From Planctomycetaceae bacterium (GTDB taxonomy: Bacteria; Planctomycetota; Planctomycetia; Gemmatales; Gemmataceae), in the NCBI GenBank assembly GCA_013823135.1, contig PNLP01000008.1:1-64000 (forward strand): 64,000 nt of DNA, given 5' to 3'. A model generated the notes under the pieces. It did not search any database. It saw nothing but the letters and a program-made list of their open reading frames with translations, and was not told where the DNA came from. Below are positions 18,678 through 28,313 of this stretch, in pieces. The translations under genes were made by a program, and so were the position numbers. How positions within the stretch are numbered: position 1 is the first letter of the stretch; each line of letters opens with the position of its first letter.

Positions 18678-21600
18678 CTATTTTTTGAGCATGTACGCGG
18701 AGCGCTCGCGTGTCAACCGTGCCGTATCAGCCACGCTCAGAACGAAGACCTCGGTTCGGTCCTTGTCGGCGATACGCGCGTAGCGTTGTTTGCCGTCGGT
18801 GCCGCCAACCACGCCGCCGATCTCAAGCACGCCCTTCTGGCCCATGCGTCCTGTCACGGCGATCGTTGCCTCGGGCTTCTCAAGACCGAACAACTTGGGA
18901 TCACCATCCTTATCGACAGCGTACCGTTCCGCGCGGAGAGCCCCGAGCGTTCCGACGAGTTCGTTAATCACACGCACGTCAACGATGTCGCCAGGCTTGG
19001 CCGGGTCGATCCACTGCTGGGCAGCCTTTTCGAATGCAAACCGCACACCGCCGAGCGAAACTTCGACGCTCGCGGCCTGCGCCGCGTCCACACTCCACAC
19101 GCTTCGGCGTCGGTATTCGGCCAATACTCGCGCACTCATCGCGGGGGTGAGCAGCCCAATCAGATCCTTTCCTTCGACCGCAACCGGGACTCGCCCGTCT
19201 GCTCCAGGCTTTCCGATGAGCAACGCGAGCACTGTCTTGTCGCTGTAAGAAAGCGTCCACCGGGCTTCGGGTTTATCGAGGCCGTGCGCCTTGAGATCCT
19301 TGGGCTTTTCGCCGACCCAGGTGTCGCTGCGAAGCCCACCGAGATCCGTGAGGAGATCCGCCAGCACAGTTGCTTCCGCGTCTGCAACGACTGGCTCCTT
19401 CACTTTCCAGGTGGCTCCGTCTTTCGTGAATGTGATCTTTCGGTCTGCCCGTTCGAAGATTGCTTTATCAACGTCCACGAAGTTCGCGAGCGTGTGGTCA
19501 CGGAATGCGATTTGAGGCGAAAGGAGCTTGTTCACCAACGTGGCGGGCAGCACTCCGACGATGATCTCGGGCGCCGCAGTTTCGACCGCTACAAAGCGAT
19601 CGCCTTCGGGCTTGGTCGCATCCACGGGGTTCCCGATCCGGAGAGTCTTCTGCTCCGCCTTGTCGCCGAGTGTGAGTGTTACCGTGGCGGATGCAGGTTC
19701 CAGCCCATACTGCTTGAACATTTCGTCCTTCTTGCCAAATGCCGAGACCCGCTCGGCACGCAACCGCCCGAGGGCTTCAGCAAGCTCGTCCACGAAAGTT
19801 GCGTCCGCCCGTTGTTTGTCGGGCTTCACAAGATCCCACCCGGTTGCAGCGCCGGGCGCAAGTTCAAGCACTTCCTTGTTCTTGGTGCGCAGGATGCTCG
19901 TGATCGTTGTTGGGTCGAACTTGAAGAGGGATCGGTCGGCATAGTCGAACCGCTTCCTGGTAAGGGCTTCGGCGACGGCACCGGGGATCACCGCAACCGC
20001 GGGCTTGTCGTCAATTCGTGCGAACCTCGCTCCGGTTGGGTCGGGGTTGCCGAGGGATAGCGTGTGCGTCTCGGGCTTGTCGCCTTCGGTCGTGACGGTG
20101 ATTGTCGTGTCTGGCTTTTCAAGGCCATAGTCGGCCCACTTGATCGCCTCGCCGTAAGCCGCAAGGCGTACAATCCGCGGACGCCCTGCCAGAAAAGAGA
20201 GTTCTGTGAGGCGTCCGAGGTCAATAGCGAATGTGGCTCCTTCGGCAGTCCACTTTCCCGTGGCGTCTTTGTTAAGCGTGAATGTGTCTTCCACTTTCCC
20301 TGGCACGACACGAATGCTCTTGATGCGATTCGGTTCGAGTGCGAGCAGTGACTTGTCTGGCAATTCGAGCGGAACAGTCTGCGCTGCGGCCACGAAAGCT
20401 GCGGGGATCACGAACACGGGCGCGTTCGGCGCGTCGAGTTTGGCGTAGCGATTCGTGCCATCGGGCGTTGTGCCGCCAACGATCACCGTGTTCGTAACCG
20501 TCGTGTCTTCGTTCGCCCCAGGCTTCTTCTCGGAATACGCGACCTTCACCGTGAGCAGCGGCTTGTCGAACCCGAACTCGGCGGGGTTGCTGGCTGTGAG
20601 CGCCTGATAGCGCTCGGCTGTCAGTGTGCCGAGTGCCGTGAGCAACGGTTGCACGCTCAGGGCAGAAACCGGTGCGTTGAATGGACCGGTCAGTTTCCAT
20701 GCCCCGCCTGCTTTTGTCAGCGTGAAACTATCCTTCGCAACTTCGCCGAAGCGGGTGATTTGTACCGACGCGAGCTTGTCTTCGGTCGTGGCCCAAACCT
20801 TGAGAGGAAGCAAGCCGATGGCCCCGGTCACGAATGGAGCGGTTGCCATGGCTGGGAGGCTGAAAACGGCGCTCCCGTCGAGGCGAGCGAACACCTCTTG
20901 TTTCCCAGGCCGTGGACCACCGAGTTCGAGAGTGTAACTGCGACCGTTGTCGAACTTGAGAGTGGTGACGTGTGCGGGTTTCGCGAGCCCGAATTCTGCA
21001 AGTTGCTCTGTAGTCGGAGCCTCTGCGAGGTACTCCGTCGCACGCAACTCCGCGAGTGACTGGATCAACTGCCCCGCTTTCATAGGATCCGCTTCCGACA
21101 TGACGGGTGCGGTCAATCGCCAGCCAGTCGCTTCGTTCTTCAGGCTGAATCCATCGGAGACAACGACTGATTGGATTGTTGAATCCGCAGTGTCGAACAG
21201 TTTGCGACTTCGGTAGCTGATCGCCGGGCGTGAGACCAGGGCGGACACAGTCTCGGGAAACAGCCGTGAGCCGATCCAGGAACCGGGGTCATCTGGTCCG
21301 AGGCGATCCTCGACGAGTGTGGTGCGGGGGCGGTTCGCCAGCGAAACGGGAAGGCGTTGGTTGGCATCGGGGGTGCCGAGTTTCAGTTCATACTTCCGCT
21401 CCGGTGCGTCTGGTTCCCCTTCGGCACGAGCCTCGCGTGCGGTGACGATTACGGTGGCGCGTGCTGCGAGTTCGTTAGCCGGGTAACTCCGCCGCTCGAC
21501 GGTATCGGCACGGAACCGCGTGAGTTGCTCGATCAATTCGGCGACGACACCGGCGTCGGCGGGGAGATCGTTTGGCTTGGCCTCGATGACCCAGCGTTCC

Positions 21601-23027
21601 GCCCGATCTTCAATCCTGGCCGCTTTTGTGTTCGCTTTCTTCCGGGTCAACACAACCTGTTGCTCACCCGTGCGACTCAACACAATTTGCTGAACTTCGT
21701 TCGGCTCGAAGCGAGCCACGCGGGCATCGGCGATCCCCACGGGCGACACGAAAACGTCGCCAAGCTTCTCCGAGGAGACAACGAACACCTGAGGGTTACC
21801 ATCGACTCGCGCGTACAGGTATTCGACCGGAACCTTCCGTTGGGTCGTCCGCGGTGGCGTTCCGGGTGGCCCGCCGGGAATCGTCACCGTCTCCTCGCGT
21901 TCAACCGTTTTCGCGACACTTCCGAAGCGGACCGTCACGGGGTCGTTCCCCTTACCTTTGACCGTCACCGCACGCGAGTTGGGACCGATCCCCAACTTCG
22001 CCTCGGCGGGAGTTGGGTGCGTGAACTCCTCAACCCACAGATCGGAAACCGCTGCAAGCAGGGAACGGAGCCGCTCTGGATCGGGGTTATCCTCCGACGG
22101 CGAAACCACGCGCCACGCATCTGCGAGCCGGTCGGATCGCAGCGTCCTTTCGCCACCTTTCGTCACGATGCCGGCTTCGGGGAGCGGACCGACACGCTTG
22201 ATCGTGAACGATTCTGGTGGGCCGAAATCGAAACTGAAGAAACCGGGATTGGGCCGCGTGACCGTGATGCTCTCGGTCTCAACGCCGGGCAAGGTAACCG
22301 TCGTCGGGGCGTCAGCTGCCGGCGGCGGGCCAAGCGGACTCGGTGCAGGTGTGGAGCCAGCGAGTTTGACCCGCTCGATGTTTGGAAACAGTTGGCGGCG
22401 GCGGTACGAATCCGCGGATCGCCGAACGATCGGCATCACATCGGGGCCGAGTTTTACGATCTCGAATTGCTCTTTGCCGTCGGCATCCTTGCTGGCGATG
22501 CGAACAAATGCGGGGCGGGTGAAGGCCGTGTCCCCCTCGGGGATAGGCGGCTCGCCGAACTGCAGATCAATGACACCTTCACTCACAGGCTTGCCAGCCG
22601 CGTCGACTTTCTTGTAACCAACCAACACGGCAACGGGGTTCTGTTGTGGAGCCAATCCGAACTTCGCGAGGTCGGGTGTCTCGCCGAGTTGTTCAGGGTG
22701 GAAGCGAGCGCGAATGCTGCCCAAGAAGTACTCGAGCTCCCGAACCTCAGGGAGTCGCGGTGGCCAGTTTCCCGGCATCGTCCACGGCGACTTCGCGTCC
22801 GTCCGCTTGATCTCCAGGGGATCGCCTGAAGCGAACGTGACCTTGATCGAAGTGATGTCCCCTGGTGCGAGAGTATCGACTGACCGTGCAGCAACGGACG
22901 GAGTTCGTTCAGCGTGCGCGGGCACGACGCCGATTTTCGGTAGCCAGACATCGCCCTTGAAGAACCACGCACCGGCAGCGCTGGCGAGCAGAACGAGCGA
23001 GATTGTCGATTTCCAGTTCATGGTCAA
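18678..23027 (-). CDS. Giant DUF4340-repeat protein of the gliding-type ABC operon
   Basis: A 1449-residue protein with one N-terminal membrane helix (ISLVLLASAAGAWFF, cleavable or anchoring). It is otherwise a chain of at least five related beta-rich modules with DUF4340 character (recurring LELGGPR, FARLDG, VFVIPAA and LKAHGLDKPEA-type segments, where xFGLxKP marks each unit). DUF4340 proteins are encoded after GldF/GldG-like ABC permeases and are thought to be extracytoplasmic; their role is not known. Most family members have one or two modules, so this one is long. It starts 30 bp after the GldG-like gene, in one operon. Confidence 0.85.
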   Translation of the reverse strand: MTMNWKSTISLVLLASAAGAWFFKGDVWLPKIGVVPAHAERTPSVAARSVDTLAPGDITSIKVTFASGDPLEIKRTDAKSPWTMPGNWPPRLPEVRELEYFLGSIRARFHPEQLGETPDLAKFGLAPQQNPVAVLVGYKKVDAAGKPVSEGVIDLQFGEPPIPEGDTAFTRPAFVRIASKDADGKEQFEIVKLGPDVMPIVRRSADSYRRRQLFPNIERVKLAGSTPAPSPLGPPPAADAPTTVTLPGVETESITVTRPNPGFFSFDFGPPESFTIKRVGPLPEAGIVTKGGERTLRSDRLADAWRVVSPSEDNPDPERLRSLLAAVSDLWVEEFTHPTPAEAKLGIGPNSRAVTVKGKGNDPVTVRFGSVAKTVEREETVTIPGGPPGTPPRTTQRKVPVEYLYARVDGNPQVFVVSSEKLGDVFVSPVGIADARVARFEPNEVQQIVLSRTGEQQVVLTRKKANTKAARIEDRAERWVIEAKPNDLPADAGVVAELIEQLTRFRADTVERRSYPANELAARATVIVTAREARAEGEPDAPERKYELKLGTPDANQRLPVSLANRPRTTLVEDRLGPDDPGSWIGSRLFPETVSALVSRPAISYRSRKLFDTADSTIQSVVVSDGFSLKNEATGWRLTAPVMSEADPMKAGQLIQSLAELRATEYLAEAPTTEQLAEFGLAKPAHVTTLKFDNGRSYTLELGGPRPGKQEVFARLDGSAVFSLPAMATAPFVTGAIGLLPLKVWATTEDKLASVQITRFGEVAKDSFTLTKAGGAWKLTGPFNAPVSALSVQPLLTALGTLTAERYQALTASNPAEFGFDKPLLTVKVAYSEKKPGANEDTTVTNTVIVGGTTPDGTNRYAKLDAPNAPVFVIPAAFVAAAQTVPLELPDKSLLALEPNRIKSIRVVPGKVEDTFTLNKDATGKWTAEGATFAIDLGRLTELSFLAGRPRIVRLAAYGEAIKWADYGLEKPDTTITVTTEGDKPETHTLSLGNPDPTGARFARIDDKPAVAVIPGAVAEALTRKRFDYADRSLFKFDPTTITSILRTKNKEVLELAPGAATGWDLVKPDKQRADATFVDELAEALGRLRAERVSAFGKKDEMFKQYGLEPASATVTLTLGDKAEQKTLRIGNPVDATKPEGDRFVAVETAAPEIIVGVLPATLVNKLLSPQIAFRDHTLANFVDVDKAIFERADRKITFTKDGATWKVKEPVVADAEATVLADLLTDLGGLRSDTWVGEKPKDLKAHGLDKPEARWTLSYSDKTVLALLIGKPGADGRVPVAVEGKDLIGLLTPAMSARVLAEYRRRSVWSVDAAQAASVEVSLGGVRFAFEKAAQQWIDPAKPGDIVDVRVINELVGTLGALRAERYAVDKDGDPKLFGLEKPEATIAVTGRMGQKGVLEIGGVVGGTDGKQRYARIADKDRTEVFVLSVADTARLTRERSAYMLKK

Positions 23028-23057
23028 TAACCCGTATCTGGCTGGTGAACCCGGAAG

Positions 23058-25646
23058 TTATCGCAACCGACGCAACATCGTTGCCATGAAGCCAAGGTAC
23101 ACGGCGACGAGCGGAAGCCCGATCGCAGTCCCATAGCGCCAGAGGTAGAACTCGCGGTCCGTCATTTCGACACGCGGAAACTCCCACGGTGGCAAGTTGG
23201 CATGCGGCAGGCGATCGACCCGGCCAGTGAGCCAGTTCACGGAATGTGCCAACAGCTTTTCCTGTGCCGGTTCCAGCTTCGCCCCGGTGAACATGTTGCC
23301 GCTGCCGAACACGATGAGCCGCTCAACAGGTCGGTCGAGTTTCATGGCTGCGGCCGTTAAACCGGCAGCCAGCACGCCATCAAGAGGCATGAGCACCCCG
23401 GCGGCGAACTGCTCACGGTCGTAGGCTTCATTGAACCATGATGCCGGCACGCGGCTTTCGATCGCGACGCCGATCGGGAACGGCCCTTTGCGTTCCGCCT
23501 GTCGCGTGCCCCAGCGCGAATCGGTGTCGAGCGTCGGCTCGTACCGCGGGGTGTACGTGGGCCGCCCGCGTGCATCGGTACGGATAAACGGGCGTTCCTC
23601 GTTCCACGCTTCCGGGGCTGTGTACAGAAACTCGGCGGCGAAGGGGAGGCGCTCCTGCCCTGCGGCAAGATAGATCGGACGCGGTGCGTTCAACCGGTGG
23701 TCGAGCTTTTGATCCACGCTGCGACCGGTCAACTTCACGGCCGCACCAACGGGGTTGGATTTCGCGTTTGCGGCATCGGGGCCAGCTTCCACAAAGACCA
23801 ACGGTGGAATGTCCGCAGAACCGCCCCCGAGTTGCCGACCGGATTTGATTGCTGCAAACGCCTTCACTTCGCTGTCGAAGAGCACCGTGTCGCGGCCCAG
23901 TTCGATGCCACGTTCAGCCACCAGCTTTTCGAGATCATCCGTTCCGTCGGGTGCGGGGCCGTTCGCCCCCGAGAGCGAACCCAGGCAAGCGAGCACGGGC
24001 TTTCCCGCTTTCATGAAGTCCTTGATGACTTCGATCTGTTCCTTGCCGAGCGTGTGGAGTGATGGCGGCAAGCGGCGTTCAATCACGGCGTTCACCAGCG
24101 TGTGTCTCGGGATGATGAGCAGATCGACGTCCGCGAGTAAGCCTGCGAACTTCGCCTTCACCTCGGTCACCCGTCGATCCTGCACGGCTCGCTCATCCTG
24201 ATAGATCGCATCGACCTGCTCTTGGGCTTCGGCACGCGCCTTCTCGGCGTCCTTCACCTCTTGCTCGGCACGGGCCGCCTGACGCGCGATACCCGCGAGC
24301 AAGATTGGTCGCAGTTCCGGCTCGTTCGTCTCGCTGATCGGCTTGCCCTCGTCGCCGAGCCATTTGCGGAACGCGGAGACGACCTCGCTCCATCCTCGAA
24401 TCTGTGCGGCACGGCTGAGGTTGACGTAGAAGTCACCGCGTTCACGGAACGGCTGCGTTTGCACCTCGTCGAACGCTCTTCGCAGTGAAGCCACGATCCG
24501 CACATCGTTCTGGGCCGCTTGAGACTGATCTCGTGCGGATTCCAGCTCCGCTTCGAGCCGTTCCAGCTTGCTCTCTTGAATCGTGTACGCGGCGGGCTCG
24601 GGCTCAGAACCGGATTCCCAGTTCTTCTTCAGAATGATGTCGATGACATCGAAACCGTTGTCCGTCAGTGACTTCTTCAATCCCGCGAGTGAATACTCGG
24701 AACGCCCTGCGGTGTCCGCGGTCGTCAGCCATTCGTGGACCACGCAGACCGCAACCTTGGGGCGGCGTTCTTGAACCGCCAACACTCGCCGGGCGAAGTT
24801 GTCGATCCCTTGCGGAAGCAAGACCAGGTTGCCTCGGCCGTTTTGTGAAGCGTTGCTGGAAGTCTTGTCGAGTTGCAGGAACTCGTTGAACGCGAGCCGC
24901 TGCACTCGCTTGTTCGCGTGGAACAGGATGCTGTTCTCGGGTGCGGCTTCGATCGCGCCCTTCAGTTCGGGTGCATCCGCTGTTAGTGCCGCGACGCGGT
25001 TTCGGTAGCCGAAGGCTTCCGTGTCGAGCACCTCGACGTTGAACCGTGGGCCGAACTCGCGGAACAGATCGACGAGATCCTTGACCTTCTCGGTCACCTT
25101 CTCTTCAGCACCCTTCGTGAACGAGTCGCGGTCGTCCGAGAGGCTGCCGAAGATTCGGTGTTTCTGAAGCACGACGATCGTCGTCGGCGAGTCCGCTCGC
25201 AGGGTACGTAGGCTTGCAGCGAGGTCGGGCGGGAGCGTGAACTGCCGGTTGCGGGTGACGTCGTAGCGAGTGTGGTGAGTGAACGAATAGGCGTTCACGA
25301 AGAACAGCAGCGCAACCGCGGCGACCGTGGCAACAGTCGCAGATGTGTTGGCAACCGTGCGTCGGCCCGTGACCAACACAAGACCGCCCAGTGCTTCAAC
25401 CACAACAGCAACGGCGACGGAGACGACACCGATCGCGAGCGTCCACGCGGCCGCCTTCGCGAACGCACCGTTTTTGCCTTCGCTCGCGGCCCGCAAGGTC
25501 TCGCTCGTCCACTGACTCGCAAGTGGGAACACGGAGGCGAACAGCGCCGCCCCGACAACGGCAGCCAGGACGCCCGTGAGCCCGAGCGCCCGGATGGTGA
25601 GGCGGAATCGGGTGCCCAGTGTTGTGCGTTGGCGAGTGTCGGCCAT
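23058..25646 (-). CDS. GldG-like ABC transporter accessory/permease protein
   Basis: An 862-residue membrane protein. Three helices lie in the first ~120 residues (around 18-40, 64-90 and 100-118). They are followed by FTHHTRYDVTRNRQFTLP, the hallmark start of the extracytoplasmic GldG-type domain. That domain carries the ABC-type uncharacterised transport domain (SPTTIVVLQKHRIFG, RPKVAVCVVHEWLT, LLIIPRHTLVN). A charged coiled coil sits at about 385-470 and a last helix at the C-terminus (GTAIGLPLVAVYLGFMATML). In Bacteroidetes GldG works with GldA and GldF; in planctomycetes the cargo is unknown. It lies between the permease and the DUF4340 gene in one operon. Confidence 0.87.
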   Translation of the reverse strand: MADTRQRTTLGTRFRLTIRALGLTGVLAAVVGAALFASVFPLASQWTSETLRAASEGKNGAFAKAAAWTLAIGVVSVAVAVVVEALGGLVLVTGRRTVANTSATVATVAAVALLFFVNAYSFTHHTRYDVTRNRQFTLPPDLAASLRTLRADSPTTIVVLQKHRIFGSLSDDRDSFTKGAEEKVTEKVKDLVDLFREFGPRFNVEVLDTEAFGYRNRVAALTADAPELKGAIEAAPENSILFHANKRVQRLAFNEFLQLDKTSSNASQNGRGNLVLLPQGIDNFARRVLAVQERRPKVAVCVVHEWLTTADTAGRSEYSLAGLKKSLTDNGFDVIDIILKKNWESGSEPEPAAYTIQESKLERLEAELESARDQSQAAQNDVRIVASLRRAFDEVQTQPFRERGDFYVNLSRAAQIRGWSEVVSAFRKWLGDEGKPISETNEPELRPILLAGIARQAARAEQEVKDAEKARAEAQEQVDAIYQDERAVQDRRVTEVKAKFAGLLADVDLLIIPRHTLVNAVIERRLPPSLHTLGKEQIEVIKDFMKAGKPVLACLGSLSGANGPAPDGTDDLEKLVAERGIELGRDTVLFDSEVKAFAAIKSGRQLGGGSADIPPLVFVEAGPDAANAKSNPVGAAVKLTGRSVDQKLDHRLNAPRPIYLAAGQERLPFAAEFLYTAPEAWNEERPFIRTDARGRPTYTPRYEPTLDTDSRWGTRQAERKGPFPIGVAIESRVPASWFNEAYDREQFAAGVLMPLDGVLAAGLTAAAMKLDRPVERLIVFGSGNMFTGAKLEPAQEKLLAHSVNWLTGRVDRLPHANLPPWEFPRVEMTDREFYLWRYGTAIGLPLVAVYLGFMATMLRRLR

Positions 25647-25730
25647 GATAATTCTTCGCAGTTCGAGGTTTTGTGAGACCGGTTTCCCAGTCGTTCGACG
25701 CCATCGGCCAGCAGAGCCGACTCGGCAACA

Positions 25731-26714
25731 TCACCTCATTCGTCTCGCTTCCAAGCTACGCACGGTCAAGAACAGGCAGAACAATGTCACGGTCACGTAC
25801 AGCACCAACGGTCGTGTGTCGAGTTGGCCGCGGGTGAAGGTTCGCCGGAAGTGCTCGGGGACGCTGATGAAGTACATCAGTTCGTATCCCACGCTCCCTG
25901 GTTCAAGCACCCACCGCAGCAACCCCGGCAGCACAAAGATCAACCCCAGCAAAAGCGACATCATCCACGCTTCCAGTTGGCTTTTCACGAGGCTCGACAC
26001 AAACAACCCCAGCGAGAGGAACATTCCGCCAGCCAGCACGATCCCCAGGTACGAAGTCCAGATCGGTGCCAGGTCGATCCCCGCCGTGAGTTTCAAGATG
26101 TGTTCGGCATCAGTTGTGTAGTGGAAGTACCCTCCGACTCCTGTGGCCACGAAACCGAGCAAACCCACACCGTAGATCAGCCAACCGGGGCCGTCGCGGA
26201 GGAACGCAATCTTGCTCACCACAATCAGCGGAAGCCCCACGAGCATCAGGACGGACCAAACGGTAAACGCGGCTTTCCACTCAGCGTGCAGATCGGCGAG
26301 CACAGGGAGATAGACGAGAGTGGGCAGCCAGAGAACGAGGTAGAACCAGAAGCACGCGACGAATTTGGCAGCGACGACCTGCCAGTCTCGGATCGGGGCC
26401 GTCATCAACAGTTCGATGCTCCCCGTGCCGCGTTCTTCCGCAAGGAGCCGCATTGTGAGCATTCCCGTGATCGCCGGGAACAGTCCCCAGAACAACACCC
26501 CCGCGACGAGCGCGATCACCGGCGAATCCGCCCCGCCAAACATCACCTGCATGGGGTATTCAACGCCGACCGGCCCTTCGTGCGTGAGGAGGTTGAGGTT
26601 CAAGTTGAACAGCAACCCCGTGAGTATCAGGAAGCCGAACATCGTCGCGTACCCAGCCGGGCCGGTGAAGTACGCGGCGAACTCACGACGGATAAGGCTG
26701 AGCGTTGCTCGCAC
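25731..26714 (-). CDS. ABC transporter permease, GldF/ABC-2 type
   Basis: I place the start at GTG 26714, seven bases after GGGAG, which gives 327 residues; the frame extends upstream to 26804 with unlikely sequence. There are about six to seven membrane helices, with the ABC-2 signature RLLAEERGTGSIELLMTAP in the loop after helix 2, where the ATPase docks. GldF-type permeases begin as this one does (IRREFAAYFTGPAGYA). It pairs with the ATPase at 26818-27540. Confidence 0.87.
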   Translation of the reverse strand: MRATLSLIRREFAAYFTGPAGYATMFGFLILTGLLFNLNLNLLTHEGPVGVEYPMQVMFGGADSPVIALVAGVLFWGLFPAITGMLTMRLLAEERGTGSIELLMTAPIRDWQVVAAKFVACFWFYLVLWLPTLVYLPVLADLHAEWKAAFTVWSVLMLVGLPLIVVSKIAFLRDGPGWLIYGVGLLGFVATGVGGYFHYTTDAEHILKLTAGIDLAPIWTSYLGIVLAGGMFLSLGLFVSSLVKSQLEAWMMSLLLGLIFVLPGLLRWVLEPGSVGYELMYFISVPEHFRRTFTRGQLDTRPLVLYVTVTLFCLFLTVRSLEARRMR

Positions 26715-26817
26715 GTTCTCGCTCCCAAAGTCCACGCTGTGAGTCTGTTGTTTCGTGGCGAGATTGAACCCGTTGCGGGTGCCACAACACAAAACACTAA
26801 ACACTCAACACGAACTG

Positions 26818-27540
26818 CTAGATCCCCTCTTGTCCGGTCAACTTCACAAAGATCTCTTCGAGCGAATTGTTCTTGTTCCGCTGCCGAACCGCGGCGAGCG
26901 ACCCGTCCTCCACCACCTGACCCTGGTAAATCACAATGACCGAATCGCAGGTAGCTTCCACTTCCGAGAGAATGTGCGTTGAAAGCAGCATCGTGTGATG
27001 TTGCCCCAGTTCTCGCATCAGTTTCCGCGTCTCGCGAATCTGTGTCGGGTCCAGACCGGCTGTAGGCTCGTCAAGGATCAGGACGGGCGGGTCCGCGAGG
27101 AGTGCGTCTGCGAGGCCGACTCGTTGGCGATAGCCCTTCGAGAGCGTGCCGACGATCTGCCGTTTGACGTCTGTCAGCCAACAGCGTTCGAGAACGTAGC
27201 CAATCCGCGTTTTGCGTTCACTGCGGCTCAGCCCCTTCAGCCCGCCACGAAACCACAGGTACTCATCGATCCGCATGTCTGAGTAGATCGGGCAGTTCTC
27301 AGGCATGTAACCGATACGACGACGGGCCTCGATGGGATCCCAGAAGACATCTTTCCCGTCGATCTTGGCACTGCCCGACGTCGCGGTGAGGAACCCCGCG
27401 AGCATTCGCATGGTCGTTGATTTGCCCGCACCGTTCGGTCCAAGGAAGCCAACGACCTGCCCCTTATCTACTTGAAAGGATACGGCTCGGACGGCGGGGT
27501 ATTCGCCGTAATACTTCGTGAGGTCTTTGACGACGATCAT
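26818..27540 (-). CDS. ABC transporter ATP-binding protein, GldA type
   Basis: A 240-residue ATPase with Walker A GPNGAGKST, Q-loop region YMPENCPIY, ABC signature LSKGYRQRVGLA, Walker B VLILDEPTAGLDP and the switch LLSTHILSEVE, all intact. It powers the permease encoded next. It is the first gene of a four-gene minus-strand operon (ATPase, permease, GldG-like, DUF4340) and is divergent from the redoxin gene; the 156-bp gap must hold both promoters. Confidence 0.95.
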   Translation of the reverse strand: MIVVKDLTKYYGEYPAVRAVSFQVDKGQVVGFLGPNGAGKSTTMRMLAGFLTATSGSAKIDGKDVFWDPIEARRRIGYMPENCPIYSDMRIDEYLWFRGGLKGLSRSERKTRIGYVLERCWLTDVKRQIVGTLSKGYRQRVGLADALLADPPVLILDEPTAGLDPTQIRETRKLMRELGQHHTMLLSTHILSEVEATCDSVIVIYQGQVVEDGSLAAVRQRNKNNSLEEIFVKLTGQEGI

Positions 27541-27696
27541 GGTGCGTCGGCTCCGTTGGCTCGGCTGCTCTGGCAGGGTGAGCCGTCACACAACAGCATT
27601 AAGCCAACGGGAATGTCGCGGCAAGGGCGCAAAAAGGCAGGTTCGCGTGAAACCCAGTGGGAATCGCAAGGTAATCTTCTCACACAACGAGAGACG

Positions 27697-28290
27697 ATGA
27701 TGCGAACGCTGGCGATCGTTGCGATTGGCATCGCTTCATTGCACGTCGCGGCGGGGCCTGAGCAAGCCCCGGCGCCGCGGCCTGCCGCAATCCGAGCACC
27801 GTCACTCGACGGGGGCACGTTCGTGTGGCCCCCAGGAAAGGGTGACGGCAGCGCGTGCTTGTTCTTCGTCGGGGTGGACTGCCCGATTGCCAATGCCTAC
27901 TCGCCGGAAATTGCCCGCATCGTCAACGAGTATCGCAAGCGAGACGTCGCGTTCGCGGTCGTCTACCCCGTGCCGGATTTAACCGCGAACGAGGCGAAGA
28001 AGCACGCGAAGGAGTACGGTTTCGATTGCCCGGCCCTTCTTGACTCTCGCTTGCACATCGCCCGCCGGCTTGGTGCAACAGTGACGCCTGAAACCGTAGT
28101 CCTGTCTGCATCCTGCGAGGTCGTGTACCGCGGTAGGATCGACGACCGGTACACAAAAGTTGGCGGCAAACGCCGCGAGAACCCGAGCACCCGGGAGCTT
28201 CGCGACGCACTCTACGCACAGCTTGCCGGAAAGGCCATCGCCAGCCCGTGGCCACGTGCCATCGGTTGCGACATTGATTTTGAGCGATAA
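27697..28290 (+). CDS. Exported redoxin-like protein
   Basis: The likely start is ATG 27697 (or the adjacent ATG 27700), giving about 197 residues; the open frame extends further left but overlaps the divergent ATPase gene. A signal peptide (MMRTLAIVAIGIASLHVAAG) precedes a thioredoxin-like fold. FVGVDCPIANAY holds a single reactive Cys in the peroxiredoxin position. VYPVPDLTANEAKKHAKEYG and the cis-Pro region ATVTPETVVL are family-typical. It lacks a CxxC pair. This kind of gene is usually followed by a cytochrome/monooxygenase-like gene, as here (24-bp gap), which suggests a joint extracytoplasmic redox function. Confidence 0.82.
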   Translation: MMRTLAIVAIGIASLHVAAGPEQAPAPRPAAIRAPSLDGGTFVWPPGKGDGSACLFFVGVDCPIANAYSPEIARIVNEYRKRDVAFAVVYPVPDLTANEAKKHAKEYGFDCPALLDSRLHIARRLGATVTPETVVLSASCEVVYRGRIDDRYTKVGGKRRENPSTRELRDALYAQLAGKAIASPWPRAIGCDIDFER

Positions 28291-28313
28291 CACTTCATCG
28301 ACCCGAGGCAACA

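Noticed and set aside
21357..22829. 490-codon open frame on the plus strand inside the DUF4340 gene
   Set aside because: Arg-rich, no domain, and opposite to a gene with clear modules in an operon. It is a shadow frame.
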